From Nitratireductor sp. (GTDB lineage Bacteria; Pseudomonadota; Alphaproteobacteria; Rhizobiales; Rhizobiaceae), in the NCBI GenBank assembly GCA_020637805.1, contig JACKJU010000004.1:186001-250000 (forward strand): a DNA stretch of 64,000 nt, given 5' to 3'. Each line of letters starts with the position of its first letter. The stretch's first letter is position 1. Of this stretch, positions 44,863 through 53,936 are shown piece after piece. The notes beneath the pieces were generated by a model that did not search any database, had not been told where the DNA came from, and saw only the letters and a program-made list of their open reading frames with translations. The position numbers were made by a program, and so were the translations under genes.

Positions 44863-45076
44863 ACGTGCGCCCGCGCCATCAGCCGGATTAACGCTCTGTT
44901 AAGCGCGTTCGACAACCTGCCGATAACCAAGAATCCAAACAGACGTTCCGAACGGCGCGCGATTCATATTCCGGTATGAATCGGCAGGGCATGGTTACGG
45001 CAATCTTGCCGGAATTGGTTAACTTGTATCCTTGCCGGCAGCAACAAGCTTCCAGACGACATGTAGAGAGTACGTC

Positions 45077-45883
45077 ATGCGCTATACATCCATTGCCCTC
45101 CTCCCGGCCCTCGCTGCGGGATTTCTGTTGACGGCCGCACTCGCGCCCAGGGCGCAGTCCCGGTACGAAGCACCACCGCGCGCGGTACTTTCCGGCGATC
45201 TTGCCTCGCCCTGGCTCCTGCAACTCGGCAACCGGCCAACCCGCGACGGCACCAAATCATATCCGGTGGTACGCCAGCAGCAAACCTATCGCGAACGCTC
45301 CTACTACCGCCCTGCACAGCCGCAGGTCCGGTCACAGGTCAGGCAGGGCCATCCCGCGCGGGTGGAAAATGTTTCCGTGCGCAGCGCACCCAGGCGCGTG
45401 CAAAGGCCGTCGAACGAACTCGATCCCCGGTTTCTGCCGCAAGTGGTCCAGTATGGCGGCGACTACTCGCCTGGCACACTGGTGATCTCGACTGCCGACC
45501 GCTATCTCTATCTCGTGATGGAGAATGGCGAGGCCAGGCGCTACGGCGTGGGCGTCGGCAAGGAAGGCTTCACGTGGTCGGGCTCCCACAAGATCACGCG
45601 CAAGGCCGAATGGCCGGGCTGGACACCACCTTCGGAAATGATCGTCCGCGAGCGCAAGAAGGGCCGCGAGCTTCCCGCCTACATGGAAGGGGGACCTGAA
45701 AATCCGCTTGGAGCGCGCGCGCTTTACATCGGCGATACGCTGTACAGGATTCACGGCACCAATCAGCCATGGACAATCGGCAAGGCGGTGTCATCCGGTT
45801 GTATCCGCATGCGCAACGAAGATGTGACAGACCTCTACGAGCGGGTCGGCGTGGGAACGCGTGTGGTCGTGCTGAACGGCTAG
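45077..45883 (+). CDS. L,D-transpeptidase (YkuD domain), exported
   Basis: The 268-residue protein starts with a signal peptide (SIALLPALAAGFLLTAALAP). A Pro/Arg-rich linker follows to about residue 120, then the YkuD domain with the active-site motif HGTNQPWTIGKAVSSGCIRM (His and Cys near residues 227 and 243). It forms or exchanges 3-3 cross-links in peptidoglycan, or attaches proteins to it, in the periplasm. It ends in a perfect terminator, so it is expressed separately from the paralogue that follows. Confidence 0.92.
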   Translation: MRYTSIALLPALAAGFLLTAALAPRAQSRYEAPPRAVLSGDLASPWLLQLGNRPTRDGTKSYPVVRQQQTYRERSYYRPAQPQVRSQVRQGHPARVENVSVRSAPRRVQRPSNELDPRFLPQVVQYGGDYSPGTLVISTADRYLYLVMENGEARRYGVGVGKEGFTWSGSHKITRKAEWPGWTPPSEMIVRERKKGRELPAYMEGGPENPLGARALYIGDTLYRIHGTNQPWTIGKAVSSGCIRMRNEDVTDLYERVGVGTRVVVLNG

Positions 45884-45917
45884 ATACGCGGCGCACAAAC
45901 AGGCTTGAGCATCCGAT

Positions 45918-45957
45918 TCCCGGCAATCTGCGGTTGCCGGGACTGTTGTTTTTTTTC
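45918..45957 (+). terminator. rho-independent terminator after first L,D-transpeptidase
   Basis: TCCCGGCAA at 45918-45926 and TTGCCGGGA at 45934-45942 form a 9-base stem with a 7-base loop, followed by a run of eight T. Confidence 0.92.
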
Positions 45958-46098
45958 AACACTTACTGTTCTTCGCCCCTGCGGGAGCGAACGCTGACCC
46001 TTTCGTGAACGCCGTTCTATTGCAATTCTGGCGGGCTTACGTATGGTTCACTTCTTATTCGGGGCAGTCCTGAAACCGCTAATTCTTGGGAAAAAGTG

Positions 46099-46803
46099 AT
46101 GACGAGGAAATTTCTGGGCGTAATGCTCGCGACGGCGACGGCATTCGGCGCCACTCTCGCGGCAACAAATGCCGACGCGAGATGGTATGATGCCAGTTCC
46201 GGCACCTGGCGGGACGGCGAGCCGGTCAAACGCAGCCTGACCGACCGCAAACCGGCTGCAAAATTCAAGAAACGTATCGTTTCGATCCGCACCAACGAGG
46301 CGCCGGGAACGATCATCATCCATACGGATGAGAAGTTCCTGTACTATGTTACCGGGCCGAACAAGGCGATCCGCTACGGGGTTGGCGTCGGCCGCGAGGG
46401 CTTTGGCTGGAACGGCGTCGTCAACATCAAGCGCAAGCAGGAATGGCCGGTATGGACACCACCTCCGGAAATGATCGCGCGTGAAAAGGCCAATGGCCAC
46501 ATTCTGCCGCCACGCATGGAAGGCGGCCCGGAAAACCCGCTGGGTGCACGCGCCATGTATCTCTACCAGGGCGGCAGGGATACCATGTACCGCATCCATG
46601 GCACCAACCAGCCGTGGTCGATCGGTCTCAACCTGTCGTCCGGTTGCATCCGAATGATGAACGAGGATGTTACCGACCTCTACGAGCGCGCTTCGGTTGG
46701 CACCAAGGTGATCGTGGTTGGTCCCGGCGAGAATCCGAACAAGTATTTCACCGAAGTGAACAATCCCCTGCAGATGTTCATGAACAGCTTCGCTCGCAAC
46801 TGA
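46099..46803 (+). CDS. L,D-transpeptidase (YkuD domain), exported
   Basis: The 234-residue protein has a signal peptide (FLGVMLATATAFGATLAATN, cut after NADA), a short linker and a YkuD domain with HGTNQPWSIGLNLSSGCIRM (active-site Cys near residue 187). It is closely related to the preceding gene product in the catalytic domain (RYGVGVG, EWP.WTPP.EMI, GGPENPLGARA), and it lacks that protein's long linker, so the pair probably arose by duplication and may differ in timing or partner. GTG 46096 directly before the ATG is an alternative start. Confidence 0.92.
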   Translation: MTRKFLGVMLATATAFGATLAATNADARWYDASSGTWRDGEPVKRSLTDRKPAAKFKKRIVSIRTNEAPGTIIIHTDEKFLYYVTGPNKAIRYGVGVGREGFGWNGVVNIKRKQEWPVWTPPPEMIAREKANGHILPPRMEGGPENPLGARAMYLYQGGRDTMYRIHGTNQPWSIGLNLSSGCIRMMNEDVTDLYERASVGTKVIVVGPGENPNKYFTEVNNPLQMFMNSFARN

Positions 46804-46829
46804 GGTTCCGAGCAACAGCAGAATACAGG

Positions 46830-46859
46830 AAGGCCCGGAGTGATCCGGGCCTTTTCCGT
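46830..46859 (+). terminator. rho-independent terminator after second L,D-transpeptidase
   Basis: AAGGCCCGGA at 46830-46839, loop GTGA, TCCGGGCCTT at 46844-46853, then TTCCGTT. The 10-base stem is perfect. Confidence 0.9.
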
Positions 46860-46883
46860 TTGCGGGCAGAACAGCGGAAAGCT

Positions 46884-46990
46884 TCTCTGGAGCAAATTCG
46901 ATTTTGACAGAATCGGAGAAATCGAAACGCACAAGGGAATTCAGTTGTTTGCCGAAAGCAGTCGTTTCCGAATGAAGGTGAAACGATCTA
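46884..46990 (+). repeat. copy C of a ~105-bp intergenic repeat family
   Basis: The best-preserved copy, aligning to 7589-7694 (inverted) and 14050-14154. It includes GAGCAAATTCGATTTTGACA, AGAAATCGAAACGCAC, AATTCAGTTGTTTGCCGAAA and ends GGTGAAACGATCTA. On the minus strand its end TAGATCGTTTCACC supplies the stop codon of lutC. Confidence 0.75.
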
Positions 46991-47674
46991 CGCGCCCTTG
47001 ACGATGATGATGTGGTGGCGCACCGGACCGTGGGCGCCTAGGATCAGCGTCTGCTCGATGTCGGCGGAGCGGGACGGGCCGGTAATGAAGTTCACCGTCC
47101 GGGGCATCTTGCCCCTGCCAAACCGCCTTCTAAGCCTTGGCCACAGTTCCTCGTAGTGAGAGAGAATATCGCTCTCATTGACGATGGTGATGTGGTTCTC
47201 CGGCACGAAATTGAGCGTTGTCGGATTGGCCTTGCCCGAGAGCATGGCAATAGTGCCGCTTTCCGCTATGCCGCATTCGGCAAAGGAGACCCCGGTAATG
47301 TCTGCCGGGTCGGCCTTGCCGGAATTCACCGTCATCAGCTTGGCACCGCTCTTTTTCAGCGGACTCAGGCGCGGATCCTGACCGATCCTTATCTCCGCAG
47401 GCAGATTGTGTTCGCGCAGCCACTCGCTGACGGCCTTGGCAAGCTTGGGGGGCGAGACCTGCGCCACGGTCGATTGGGCAGCCTCCGCCTTCTGTGTGAA
47501 GCGCTCGACCCGCTTGATCAGGCTACGCGGACCGGCAGGCAGAATTCCGCGCTTGTGCGAGGAAATCCTGGCCTCGACATCGGCCATGCGTTCGGCCTGA
47601 GGTTTTGTGGCGGCCTGCGAACGAATGCGCGAGAGGATGGCGTCTCTGGACCCTATTTCATCGGCCATGCTCAT
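46988..47674 (-). CDS. lutC: LutC/YkgG-type lactate utilisation protein (LUD domain)
   Basis: The 228-residue protein has the LUD domain pattern: a charged N-terminal helix region, then GVSFAECGIAESGTIAMLSG (about residues 146-165), RTVNFITGPSRSADIEQTL (about 195-213) and a C-terminal GAHGPVRHHIIIVKGA. LutC is the third part of the LutABC complex that oxidises L-lactate to pyruvate. The start overlaps the lutB stop by four bases. The gene ends inside an intergenic repeat that provides the TAG. It is the last gene of the glc-lut operon. Confidence 0.9.
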   Translation of the reverse strand: MSMADEIGSRDAILSRIRSQAATKPQAERMADVEARISSHKRGILPAGPRSLIKRVERFTQKAEAAQSTVAQVSPPKLAKAVSEWLREHNLPAEIRIGQDPRLSPLKKSGAKLMTVNSGKADPADITGVSFAECGIAESGTIAMLSGKANPTTLNFVPENHITIVNESDILSHYEELWPRLRRRFGRGKMPRTVNFITGPSRSADIEQTLILGAHGPVRHHIIIVKGA

Positions 47675-49089
47675 GTCCTCCTTCCGGCATTCCATTGCGA
47701 CACGAAACTGCCACCCTCGGGTGCAGGCAGGTCCCTGTCCTCGGTCCATGCTCCGGCAAACGGCAGCTTTCGGAGCCGCTTCTTGCTGCCGCCCATGAGC
47801 GATAGCATGCGCATGGCCACCCTCGAACCGGTGCGGTAGAGCCCGGGACGCTTGGCAAACCACGCCCAGAGTTTCAGGTTGCGGCGCTGTGCCGGTGGCG
47901 TCAGGTGTTTCTCGAATTCCTTTTCCCGCCAGTGCCGCAGCATTTTCGGCAGCGGTATCCGCATCGGGCAGACTTCCTCGCAACGGCCGCAAAATGTCGA
48001 TGCATTGGGAAGGTTGGCCGTCTTCTCGATACCGGCAAGCGCGGGCGACAGCACAGAACCCATCGGGCCAGGATAAACCCAGCCATAAGCGTGGCCGCCG
48101 ATGGCGTGGTAGACCGGGCAGTGGTTGAGGCAGGCACCGCAGCGGATGCAGCGCAGCATGTCCTGAAACTCCGTTCCCAGCATATTGGAACGGCCATTGT
48201 CGAGCAGGATGACGTGATATTCGTCCGGCCCGTCGGGATCGCTCGCCCTGCGGGGGCCGGTCGAAAGGGTCGTGTAGACCGACATTTCCTGACCCGTTGC
48301 GGATCGTGCGAGAACCCGCATGATCTGGCTCATGTCCTCGAGCGTCGGCACTACCTTCTCCAGCGATGCAAGCACGATGTGCACACGCGGCAGGGACTGG
48401 GTGAGGTCGCCATTGCCCTCATTGGTGACGATGATCGATGTTCCTGTTTCGGCGATCAGGAAGTTGGCGCCGGTGATGCCGACATCTGCCTCCATGAACT
48501 TCTGGCGCAGGATGGCCCTCGCCTCCTTCAGAAGGCTTTCCGGCTCGTCCATCGGACGATCCTTCGGCAGATGGGTATGTGCCTTGCGGAAATCGTCCCG
48601 GACCTGGTTCATGGTGACGTGAACCGAGGGGGCGATGATGTGGCTTGGATGTTCGCCACGCAACTGGATGATGTACTCGCCGAGATCAGTCTCGACAGGC
48701 GTGATGCCGTATTTCTCCAGGAACCCGTTCAGTTCCATCTCCTCGGAGATCATCGACTTGCCCTTGGTGACCGATTTTGCGTTCACCCTTCGGCAGATGT
48801 CCAGGACCATGCCTCGCGCGTCCGAGGCCGTCGCGGCCCAGTGAACATGGCCACCGTTTTCAGTCACCTTGCTCTCGAAGCGTTCGAGATAGAGGTCGAG
48901 ATTTTCGAGAACGTGGTTCTTGATGTCGCGGGCATTGTCGCGCAGCGCCTCGAACTCCGGCAAGGCGTCAGCAGCGGCGGCGCGCTTCTGGATGAAATTG
49001 CTGCGCACATGACGCATCGCCTGCTGCAACTGTTCGTCGCGCAGCGCCTTGTGGACGTTTTTCTTGAAGGAGGGGCTGGTGATTTCCAT
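47671..49089 (-). CDS. lutB: LutB/LldF-type iron-sulfur lactate oxidation protein
   Basis: The 472-residue protein has an N-terminal LUD domain (about residues 60-290: GANFLIAETGTSIIVTNEGN, the hallmark) and two C-terminal 4Fe-4S motifs: CIRCGACLNHCPVY (about 308-321) and CGRCEEVCPMRIP (about 358-370). It passes electrons from lactate oxidation with LutA and LutC. It starts 11 bases behind lutA. The final stretch is Arg-rich. Confidence 0.94.
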   Translation of the reverse strand: MEITSPSFKKNVHKALRDEQLQQAMRHVRSNFIQKRAAAADALPEFEALRDNARDIKNHVLENLDLYLERFESKVTENGGHVHWAATASDARGMVLDICRRVNAKSVTKGKSMISEEMELNGFLEKYGITPVETDLGEYIIQLRGEHPSHIIAPSVHVTMNQVRDDFRKAHTHLPKDRPMDEPESLLKEARAILRQKFMEADVGITGANFLIAETGTSIIVTNEGNGDLTQSLPRVHIVLASLEKVVPTLEDMSQIMRVLARSATGQEMSVYTTLSTGPRRASDPDGPDEYHVILLDNGRSNMLGTEFQDMLRCIRCGACLNHCPVYHAIGGHAYGWVYPGPMGSVLSPALAGIEKTANLPNASTFCGRCEEVCPMRIPLPKMLRHWREKEFEKHLTPPAQRRNLKLWAWFAKRPGLYRTGSRVAMRMLSLMGGSKKRLRKLPFAGAWTEDRDLPAPEGGSFVSQWNAGRRT

Positions 49090-49100
49090 CTGGTCTTCTC

Positions 49101-49883
49101 CTAACGGTCGCCCTTGCCGCCGATCGGCGGGGCCGACGTCATGCCGGCCAGAACTTCCGCGATATGGCGCACTTCGACGGAGGATTTCTCGCGCCGCAAC
49201 TTGCCCGCCATGTTCATCAGGCAACCCATGTCGCCGGCCAGCAGCAGTTCCGCGCCCGAAGACTTGATGTCCGAAGTCTTGGCCGAAACGATCGCGTTCG
49301 ACACTTCAGTGTACTTGACCGCGAAGGTTCCTCCAAAGCCGCAGCAGACATTCGGGTCTTTCATTTCCTTGATGGTAACGCCTTCAACCGAGGCGAGCAG
49401 CTTGCGCGGCTGGTCCTTCACGCCCAGTTCCCGCAGGCCGGAGCAGGAGTCGTGGTAGGTAACCACGGCATCCAGTTTCGCGTTTACGCGTTCGACACCG
49501 CGAATATCGGTCAGGAAACTGACGAGTTCGTGGACCTTGGCGGAAAAGGCCTCCACCCTTGCTGACCATTTCGGATCGCCTTCGAAAAGCTCGGGATAGT
49601 GCTTCTTGAGCATGCCCGCGCAGGAGCCTGAAGGCGCTACGATGTAATCGAACTCCTCGAATGCCTCGATGACCTGCTTGGCGATCTCGGCGGTATCCGC
49701 CCTGTCGCCGGAATTGTATGCCGGCTGTCCACAGCAGGTCTGGGACACTGGCACGTATACTTCGCAGCCGGCCTCCTCGAGAAGGCGCGCAGCGGCAAAC
49801 CCCACGGTCGGCCGGAAGAGATCAACCAGGCAGGTGACGAAGAGCCCCACACGGCGCGGAGAAGTGTCGTATCCGGTTTCCAT
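49101..49883 (-). CDS. lutA: LutA/YkgE-type iron-sulfur oxidoreductase subunit
   Basis: The 260-residue protein has two CCG domains: CLVDLFRPTVGFAAARLLEE with QTCCGQPAYNSGD (about residues 48-60), and NVCCGFGGTFAVKYTEVS in the second half. These Cys-rich repeats bind a [4Fe-4S] centre, as in heterodisulfide reductase and GlcF. With LutB and LutC it oxidises L-lactate. Its ATG directly abuts the regulator stop codon, so the regulator and lut genes are co-transcribed. Confidence 0.93.
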   Translation of the reverse strand: METGYDTSPRRVGLFVTCLVDLFRPTVGFAAARLLEEAGCEVYVPVSQTCCGQPAYNSGDRADTAEIAKQVIEAFEEFDYIVAPSGSCAGMLKKHYPELFEGDPKWSARVEAFSAKVHELVSFLTDIRGVERVNAKLDAVVTYHDSCSGLRELGVKDQPRKLLASVEGVTIKEMKDPNVCCGFGGTFAVKYTEVSNAIVSAKTSDIKSSGAELLLAGDMGCLMNMAGKLRREKSSVEVRHIAEVLAGMTSAPPIGGKGDR

Positions 49884-50708
49884 CTATTTACAACTTTCCT
49901 TTCCGGCTTCCGTTTCATGCGGGCCAACGCGATATCTTTCGCTCTCCCGGCGGCGAAGCCGGAGGCCCGAGATGCGTTCCCGCTCAATCTGACGTTCGAG
50001 GCTTTCGCTCGTTTTCAGGATGAATTCGATGTGGTTGCGTGCCGCCGCAACGGCTGCGTTTCGGTCACCTGACAGAATGGCGGCGGCAATTGCAAGATGC
50101 TGGCCGAGAAGTTTTTCGCGGGCACCATCGGTTTCATAGAGCCTTGTGCGGTTCTCGAATATGCCCTGCGACAACAGCCTGTAGCAGGACCGCAACGTAT
50201 GTAGAAATACCAGGTTGTGCGCCATTTCACCGATCAGCGAGTGAAACTCGACATCGATTTCGGCCTCCCGATGAAAGTCTGCGTCCTCATGTGCCTTTCG
50301 CATCCTGGCCACGCAGTCGGTCAGCAGATCGCGGTCATACCTGGTGGCCCGTTCTGCGGCCAGCCCGGCCACGATACCCTCGACTTCGAGACGGTATTCA
50401 AGGTAATCGGCTGTTGCGCGCGGATGGTGCGAGAGTAGCGCTGCGATTGGCGGCGTGAATACCTCGCCGATGATGTCGGCAACAAACGTGCCGTCGCCCT
50501 GGCGGCGCTGGAGAATTCCCTTTTCAACGAGCATTGCAATGGCTTCACGCACAATCGGGCGTGACACGCCGGTCTCGACCGCAAGATCCCTTTCCGGCGG
50601 CAATTGTTCGCCCGCACGCAACACACCGTCGAGTACCAGCGCCTCGATCTGATGAGCGACCTCGCCTGCCGAGCGGCTTGCCGGTATTTGCTCGAACACC
50701 GACATCAT
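49884..50708 (-). CDS. FadR-subfamily GntR transcriptional regulator
   Basis: The 274-residue protein has an N-terminal winged helix (GEQLPPERDLAVETGVSRPI and VREAIAMLVEKGILQRR, about residues 32-69) and a C-terminal FCD ligand domain (YLEYRLEVEGIVAGLAAERA about 102-121, and DVEFHSLIGEMAHNLVFLHT). FCD-type GntR proteins such as GlcC and LldR sense glycolate or lactate; which one this protein senses is not evident. It sits inside the operon and probably controls it through the palindrome before glcD. Two ATGs start the protein (50708, 50705). Confidence 0.9.
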   Translation of the reverse strand: MMSVFEQIPASRSAGEVAHQIEALVLDGVLRAGEQLPPERDLAVETGVSRPIVREAIAMLVEKGILQRRQGDGTFVADIIGEVFTPPIAALLSHHPRATADYLEYRLEVEGIVAGLAAERATRYDRDLLTDCVARMRKAHEDADFHREAEIDVEFHSLIGEMAHNLVFLHTLRSCYRLLSQGIFENRTRLYETDGAREKLLGQHLAIAAAILSGDRNAAVAAARNHIEFILKTSESLERQIERERISGLRLRRRESERYRVGPHETEAGKESCK

Positions 50709-51352
50709 TGCGCACTCTGCGGCTGCAAGGCGCTTGTATGCCAGACTGGTTCGTACCCGGCCTTCAATGCTTTCACAACCGGTTTTGGCGTCACCAGGGT
50801 AACGGCAGAACGTATCAGGTCACCAAGCGGCATGGGCGAACCGTATCCGCTGAAGGACCAGGCAAGTGCGCGACGGCCCTTCAACGCATAAAACCTTCCG
50901 GCAGCCTCTACCATAACGCCATCGGGCAGGCCCGGCAGGTCGATGGCCGAAAGCGCCTGTGGCCTTGCCCCGGAAGTCAACCGCCGTTCGGCATGGATGA
51001 GGCGATCCATTTCGTCAGCAGAATTTCCAGCTTCGGGATTTCCCTCGACGAAAGCCCTGGCAAATGATTTCGCATCGCGGTTCCTGCATTCGAAACACGG
51101 GCGGTGGCCTGCTGCCAGGGCAGTCACTTCGTCGAGAAAGAATATTTCGGTGTAGCCGTTGCCCATCACCTGGCGGCTGCGACCGCGAAAATCGGTAAGA
51201 CAGCAGATCCAGCGGCGATTGGTCCAGTGTCTCCAGCGCAGTTCCTTCGTAGCGGGATCATGGAACCGTCCACCGCGATTGCCCGTGAACATGCCGCGTG
51301 CAGGGTCTGCCGCCAGCGATCCGTCAGGCATGCAGCGGTTCTGAAGGGTCAT
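50705..51352 (-). CDS. uncharacterised protein with Ada-like cysteine motif, in the glc-lut operon
   Basis: I do not recognise a named family for this 215-residue protein. Residues 48-52 read WICCL and residues 79-90 read LAAGHRPCFECR, preceded by EIFFLDEVTA. Cys50, Cys51, Cys86 and Cys89 plus the AxGxRPCxxC pattern resemble the zinc-binding N-terminal domain of Ada (AGFRPCKRC). A zinc site is therefore plausible. No signal peptide or membrane helix is present. Its start overlaps the glcF stop by four bases and its stop overlaps the regulator start by four, so it is firmly embedded in the operon. Confidence 0.75.
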   Translation of the reverse strand: MTLQNRCMPDGSLAADPARGMFTGNRGGRFHDPATKELRWRHWTNRRWICCLTDFRGRSRQVMGNGYTEIFFLDEVTALAAGHRPCFECRNRDAKSFARAFVEGNPEAGNSADEMDRLIHAERRLTSGARPQALSAIDLPGLPDGVMVEAAGRFYALKGRRALAWSFSGYGSPMPLGDLIRSAVTLVTPKPVVKALKAGYEPVWHTSALQPQSAQ

Positions 51353-52665
51353 GCCGCACTCGTACCGATGTTGCCCACGGCCTCGGGCATGTTGCCGCCA
51401 TAGGCCCAGTTGAGAAGCTGAACCGTGTGAATGATCGGGATGCCGGTTCCGCTCGCTATCTGCGTGATGCAGCCGATATTGCCGGCGGCGATGAGATCCG
51501 GTGCAACGCGCTCGATATTTGCGATCTTGCGTGCCTTGAGTTTACCAGCGATTTCGGGTTGCAGGATATTGTAGGTGCCTGCCGAGCCGCAGCACAGATG
51601 ACCTTCGGGAATGTCGCTGACGGTGAAACCGGCATTGGCCAGAAGTGTCTTCGGCAGTGCGGTAATCTTCTGGCCGTGCTGCATCGAGCAAGCGGAATGA
51701 TAGGCAAGCCGCAAGCCCCTTCCAATCTTGCTTTGCGGCAGGTCCAGCGTGGCAAGGAATTCGGTGATGTCCTTGGCGAGCGCGGATACTGTTGCGGCCT
51801 TCTCGGCATATTCCGGATCAAGGCGGAGCATGTGTCCGTAGTCCTTGACGGTCGTGCCACAGCCGGACGTCGTGATGATGATGGCGTCCAGCCCGCCCTC
51901 GTTCATTGCCCTGATCCAGGCATCTATATTGTTGCGGGCGGCGGCAAGCGCATCATCTTCCATGCCCATGTGATGGACCAGCGCACCGCAGCAGCCTTCG
52001 TCTTCGGGCGTCAACACCTCGACACCAAGGCGTGTGAGCAGCTCGATCGTTGCGCGGTTGATTTCCGGGTCCAGTACCCGTTGGGCGCATCCCTGCAGGA
52101 CGGCAACGCGTGCGCGCGCCTTGCCCATTGCGGGATGTGTTTCCCTGCGTTCCGGCTTCTGCGGCAGTCGTGCAGGCGCGAGCTCGAGCATGGAGCCCAT
52201 GCGCTCGAAACCGTGCAGCCGCTTCATCAATCCGGCAAACGGCCTGCCGAGTCTCGCTGCCTGCAGCGCAAGGCGGAAGCGCATCGGATAGGGCAGAACC
52301 ATCGAGAGCATGGTCCGGTAGAACCGGTCCATGAACGGCCTCTTGTAGGTCTTCTGGATATGAGCACGCGCATGATCGACCAGATGCATGTAGTGCACGC
52401 CGGACGGACAGGTCGTCATGCAGGCGAGGCAGGAAAGGCAGCGGTCGATGTGCTTGACGATCTTGTCGTCGGCCGGCTTGCCGTTTTCCAGCATGTCCTT
52501 GATCAGGTAAATCCGCCCGCGAGGACTGTCGAGTTCGTCGCCCAGCGTCAGGTAGGTCGGGCAGGTGGCGGTACAGAAACCGCAATGGACGCATTTGCGC
52601 AATATGCTCTCTGCATGTGCAACGCCCGGATCGGCAAGCTGTTCGGCGGTGAAATTCGTCTGCAT
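51349..52665 (-). CDS. glcF: glycolate oxidase iron-sulfur subunit GlcF
   Basis: The 438-residue protein has two N-terminal 4Fe-4S motifs: CVHCGFCTATCPTY (about residues 22-35) and CLSCLACMTTCPSG (about 73-86). Two CCG domains follow (EGCCGALVHH and HLCCGSAGTY). It passes electrons from GlcD/GlcE to the respiratory chain at the membrane. It overlaps the downstream unknown gene by four bases and follows glcE by 41 bases. Confidence 0.95.
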   Translation of the reverse strand: MQTNFTAEQLADPGVAHAESILRKCVHCGFCTATCPTYLTLGDELDSPRGRIYLIKDMLENGKPADDKIVKHIDRCLSCLACMTTCPSGVHYMHLVDHARAHIQKTYKRPFMDRFYRTMLSMVLPYPMRFRLALQAARLGRPFAGLMKRLHGFERMGSMLELAPARLPQKPERRETHPAMGKARARVAVLQGCAQRVLDPEINRATIELLTRLGVEVLTPEDEGCCGALVHHMGMEDDALAAARNNIDAWIRAMNEGGLDAIIITTSGCGTTVKDYGHMLRLDPEYAEKAATVSALAKDITEFLATLDLPQSKIGRGLRLAYHSACSMQHGQKITALPKTLLANAGFTVSDIPEGHLCCGSAGTYNILQPEIAGKLKARKIANIERVAPDLIAAGNIGCITQIASGTGIPIIHTVQLLNWAYGGNMPEAVGNIGTSAA

Positions 52666-52706
52666 CTATCTGGTTTCCCGGTAATCCGTGCCCGTCTTGC
52701 GCCGTC

Positions 52707-53918
52707 TCAGGCAGCCTTGCCGGAAAGGTTCCGCGCCATCAGGCCCGGATTGAGAATGTTCATGGGATCGAACTGCCGCCGGATCATTTCGGAAATCTGA
52801 CCTACCCTCGGCAAGTCCGGCTGGAAGGCCTCCACCCGGTCGCGGGTTTCTTTGGACGCCCGCATGAGCGTGGCGTGACCGCCCATTGCACCCACCGTAT
52901 TACGGATAAGCGCGGCGCAGGCGTCGCCGTGATCGGGAACAAGCGCCCAGACCAGACCGCCGCCCCAGTCGAAGATAAATTCCGCTTCGCCCGCATCCCG
53001 GATGACATCGGCGATGCGCGGCCCATCGGTCGGCTTTACCGAAATGCGCCAGACAGCGCCTTCCCTGCCTGCAAATGTCGAAACATCCCGAACATCGCGC
53101 CAAGGCGCGGTAGCCTTGTCGCTGTCCTGTTCAACGGCGATTTCAGCACCATTGCCGAGCTTCTGAGCAATCAGTTCCTTCAGGCGGCCCGTTCGATAGT
53201 CAACCGATTTTGCGAGGCCTTCGACCCGTATGAGGGTTACGGGCGAGCCGCCATCGCCCTTGGGCAGGTGCGCTGCGCCCGAGACATCGAAGGGAGACCC
53301 CAGCGCCGCAGAAAGAACCGAAACCGCATCATGATCGTCGAGACCTGAAACCGAAACGGTTCCGGTGGCATGGGGCTTCGGCAGTACCTTGAATGTCACT
53401 TCGGTCAGGATGCCCAGCGTGCCGTGCGATCCGGCCAGCAGCTTGACCAGGTCATAGCCGGTGACGTTCTTCATCACCCGGCCACCATTCTTGAGCAGTT
53501 TGCCCTCACCGGAAACGAACCGGACGCCAATGAGCGAATCCCGCGCACCGCCTGCCTGTACTCGCCTGGGACCGGAAACGCCGGCGGCCACAACTCCGCC
53601 AATGGTTGATTTGCCCGGCGTCCCCATGAGCCCGGCCCAAATTGCAGGTTCGAACGACAGGTGCTGGCCTTCTCTTGCGAGCGCCGCTTCGATTTCCGAA
53701 AGTGGAGTACCAGCCCTTGCGGCAATGGTAAGGGCGTCTGGCTCGTACAGTGTGATACCGCTCAGTCCTGCGGTATGAATCGTGCAATCGGCTTCCACCG
53801 GATTGCCGACAGGCCGCGTCCCGCCGCCTGCAATCCTGACACGCATGCCGTTCCCGGCAGCCTTCGCGACTGCCTCGGCCATTTCGTCTTCCGTGTTCGG
53901 TTTGAGAATCTTTGTCAT
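52707..53918 (-). CDS. glcE: glycolate oxidase FAD-binding subunit GlcE
   Basis: The 403-residue protein has the PCMH-type FAD fold: VRIAGGGTRPVGNPVEADCT (about residues 26-45), TIGGVVAAGVSGPRRVQAGG (about 105-124) and VMKNVTGYDLVKLLAGSHGT (about 148-167). It is shorter than GlcD and lacks the C-terminal catalytic tail, as usual for GlcE. The product works with GlcD and GlcF to convert glycolate to glyoxylate. It starts 18 bases after glcD. Confidence 0.95.
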   Translation of the reverse strand: MTKILKPNTEDEMAEAVAKAAGNGMRVRIAGGGTRPVGNPVEADCTIHTAGLSGITLYEPDALTIAARAGTPLSEIEAALAREGQHLSFEPAIWAGLMGTPGKSTIGGVVAAGVSGPRRVQAGGARDSLIGVRFVSGEGKLLKNGGRVMKNVTGYDLVKLLAGSHGTLGILTEVTFKVLPKPHATGTVSVSGLDDHDAVSVLSAALGSPFDVSGAAHLPKGDGGSPVTLIRVEGLAKSVDYRTGRLKELIAQKLGNGAEIAVEQDSDKATAPWRDVRDVSTFAGREGAVWRISVKPTDGPRIADVIRDAGEAEFIFDWGGGLVWALVPDHGDACAALIRNTVGAMGGHATLMRASKETRDRVEAFQPDLPRVGQISEMIRRQFDPMNILNPGLMARNLSGKAA

Positions 53919-53936
53919 GTTGAATTCCAGACCGGC

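Noticed and set aside
47671..49224. longer lutB and lutC reading frames with upstream in-frame starts
   Set aside because: The added N-termini read through neighbouring genes; starts at 49089 and 47674 give family lengths and standard overlaps.
51298..52800. 500-codon open frame opposite glcF
   Set aside because: Antisense shadow of a gene with clear iron-sulfur motifs; composition is Arg/Gly/His-rich as expected for GC-driven shadows.
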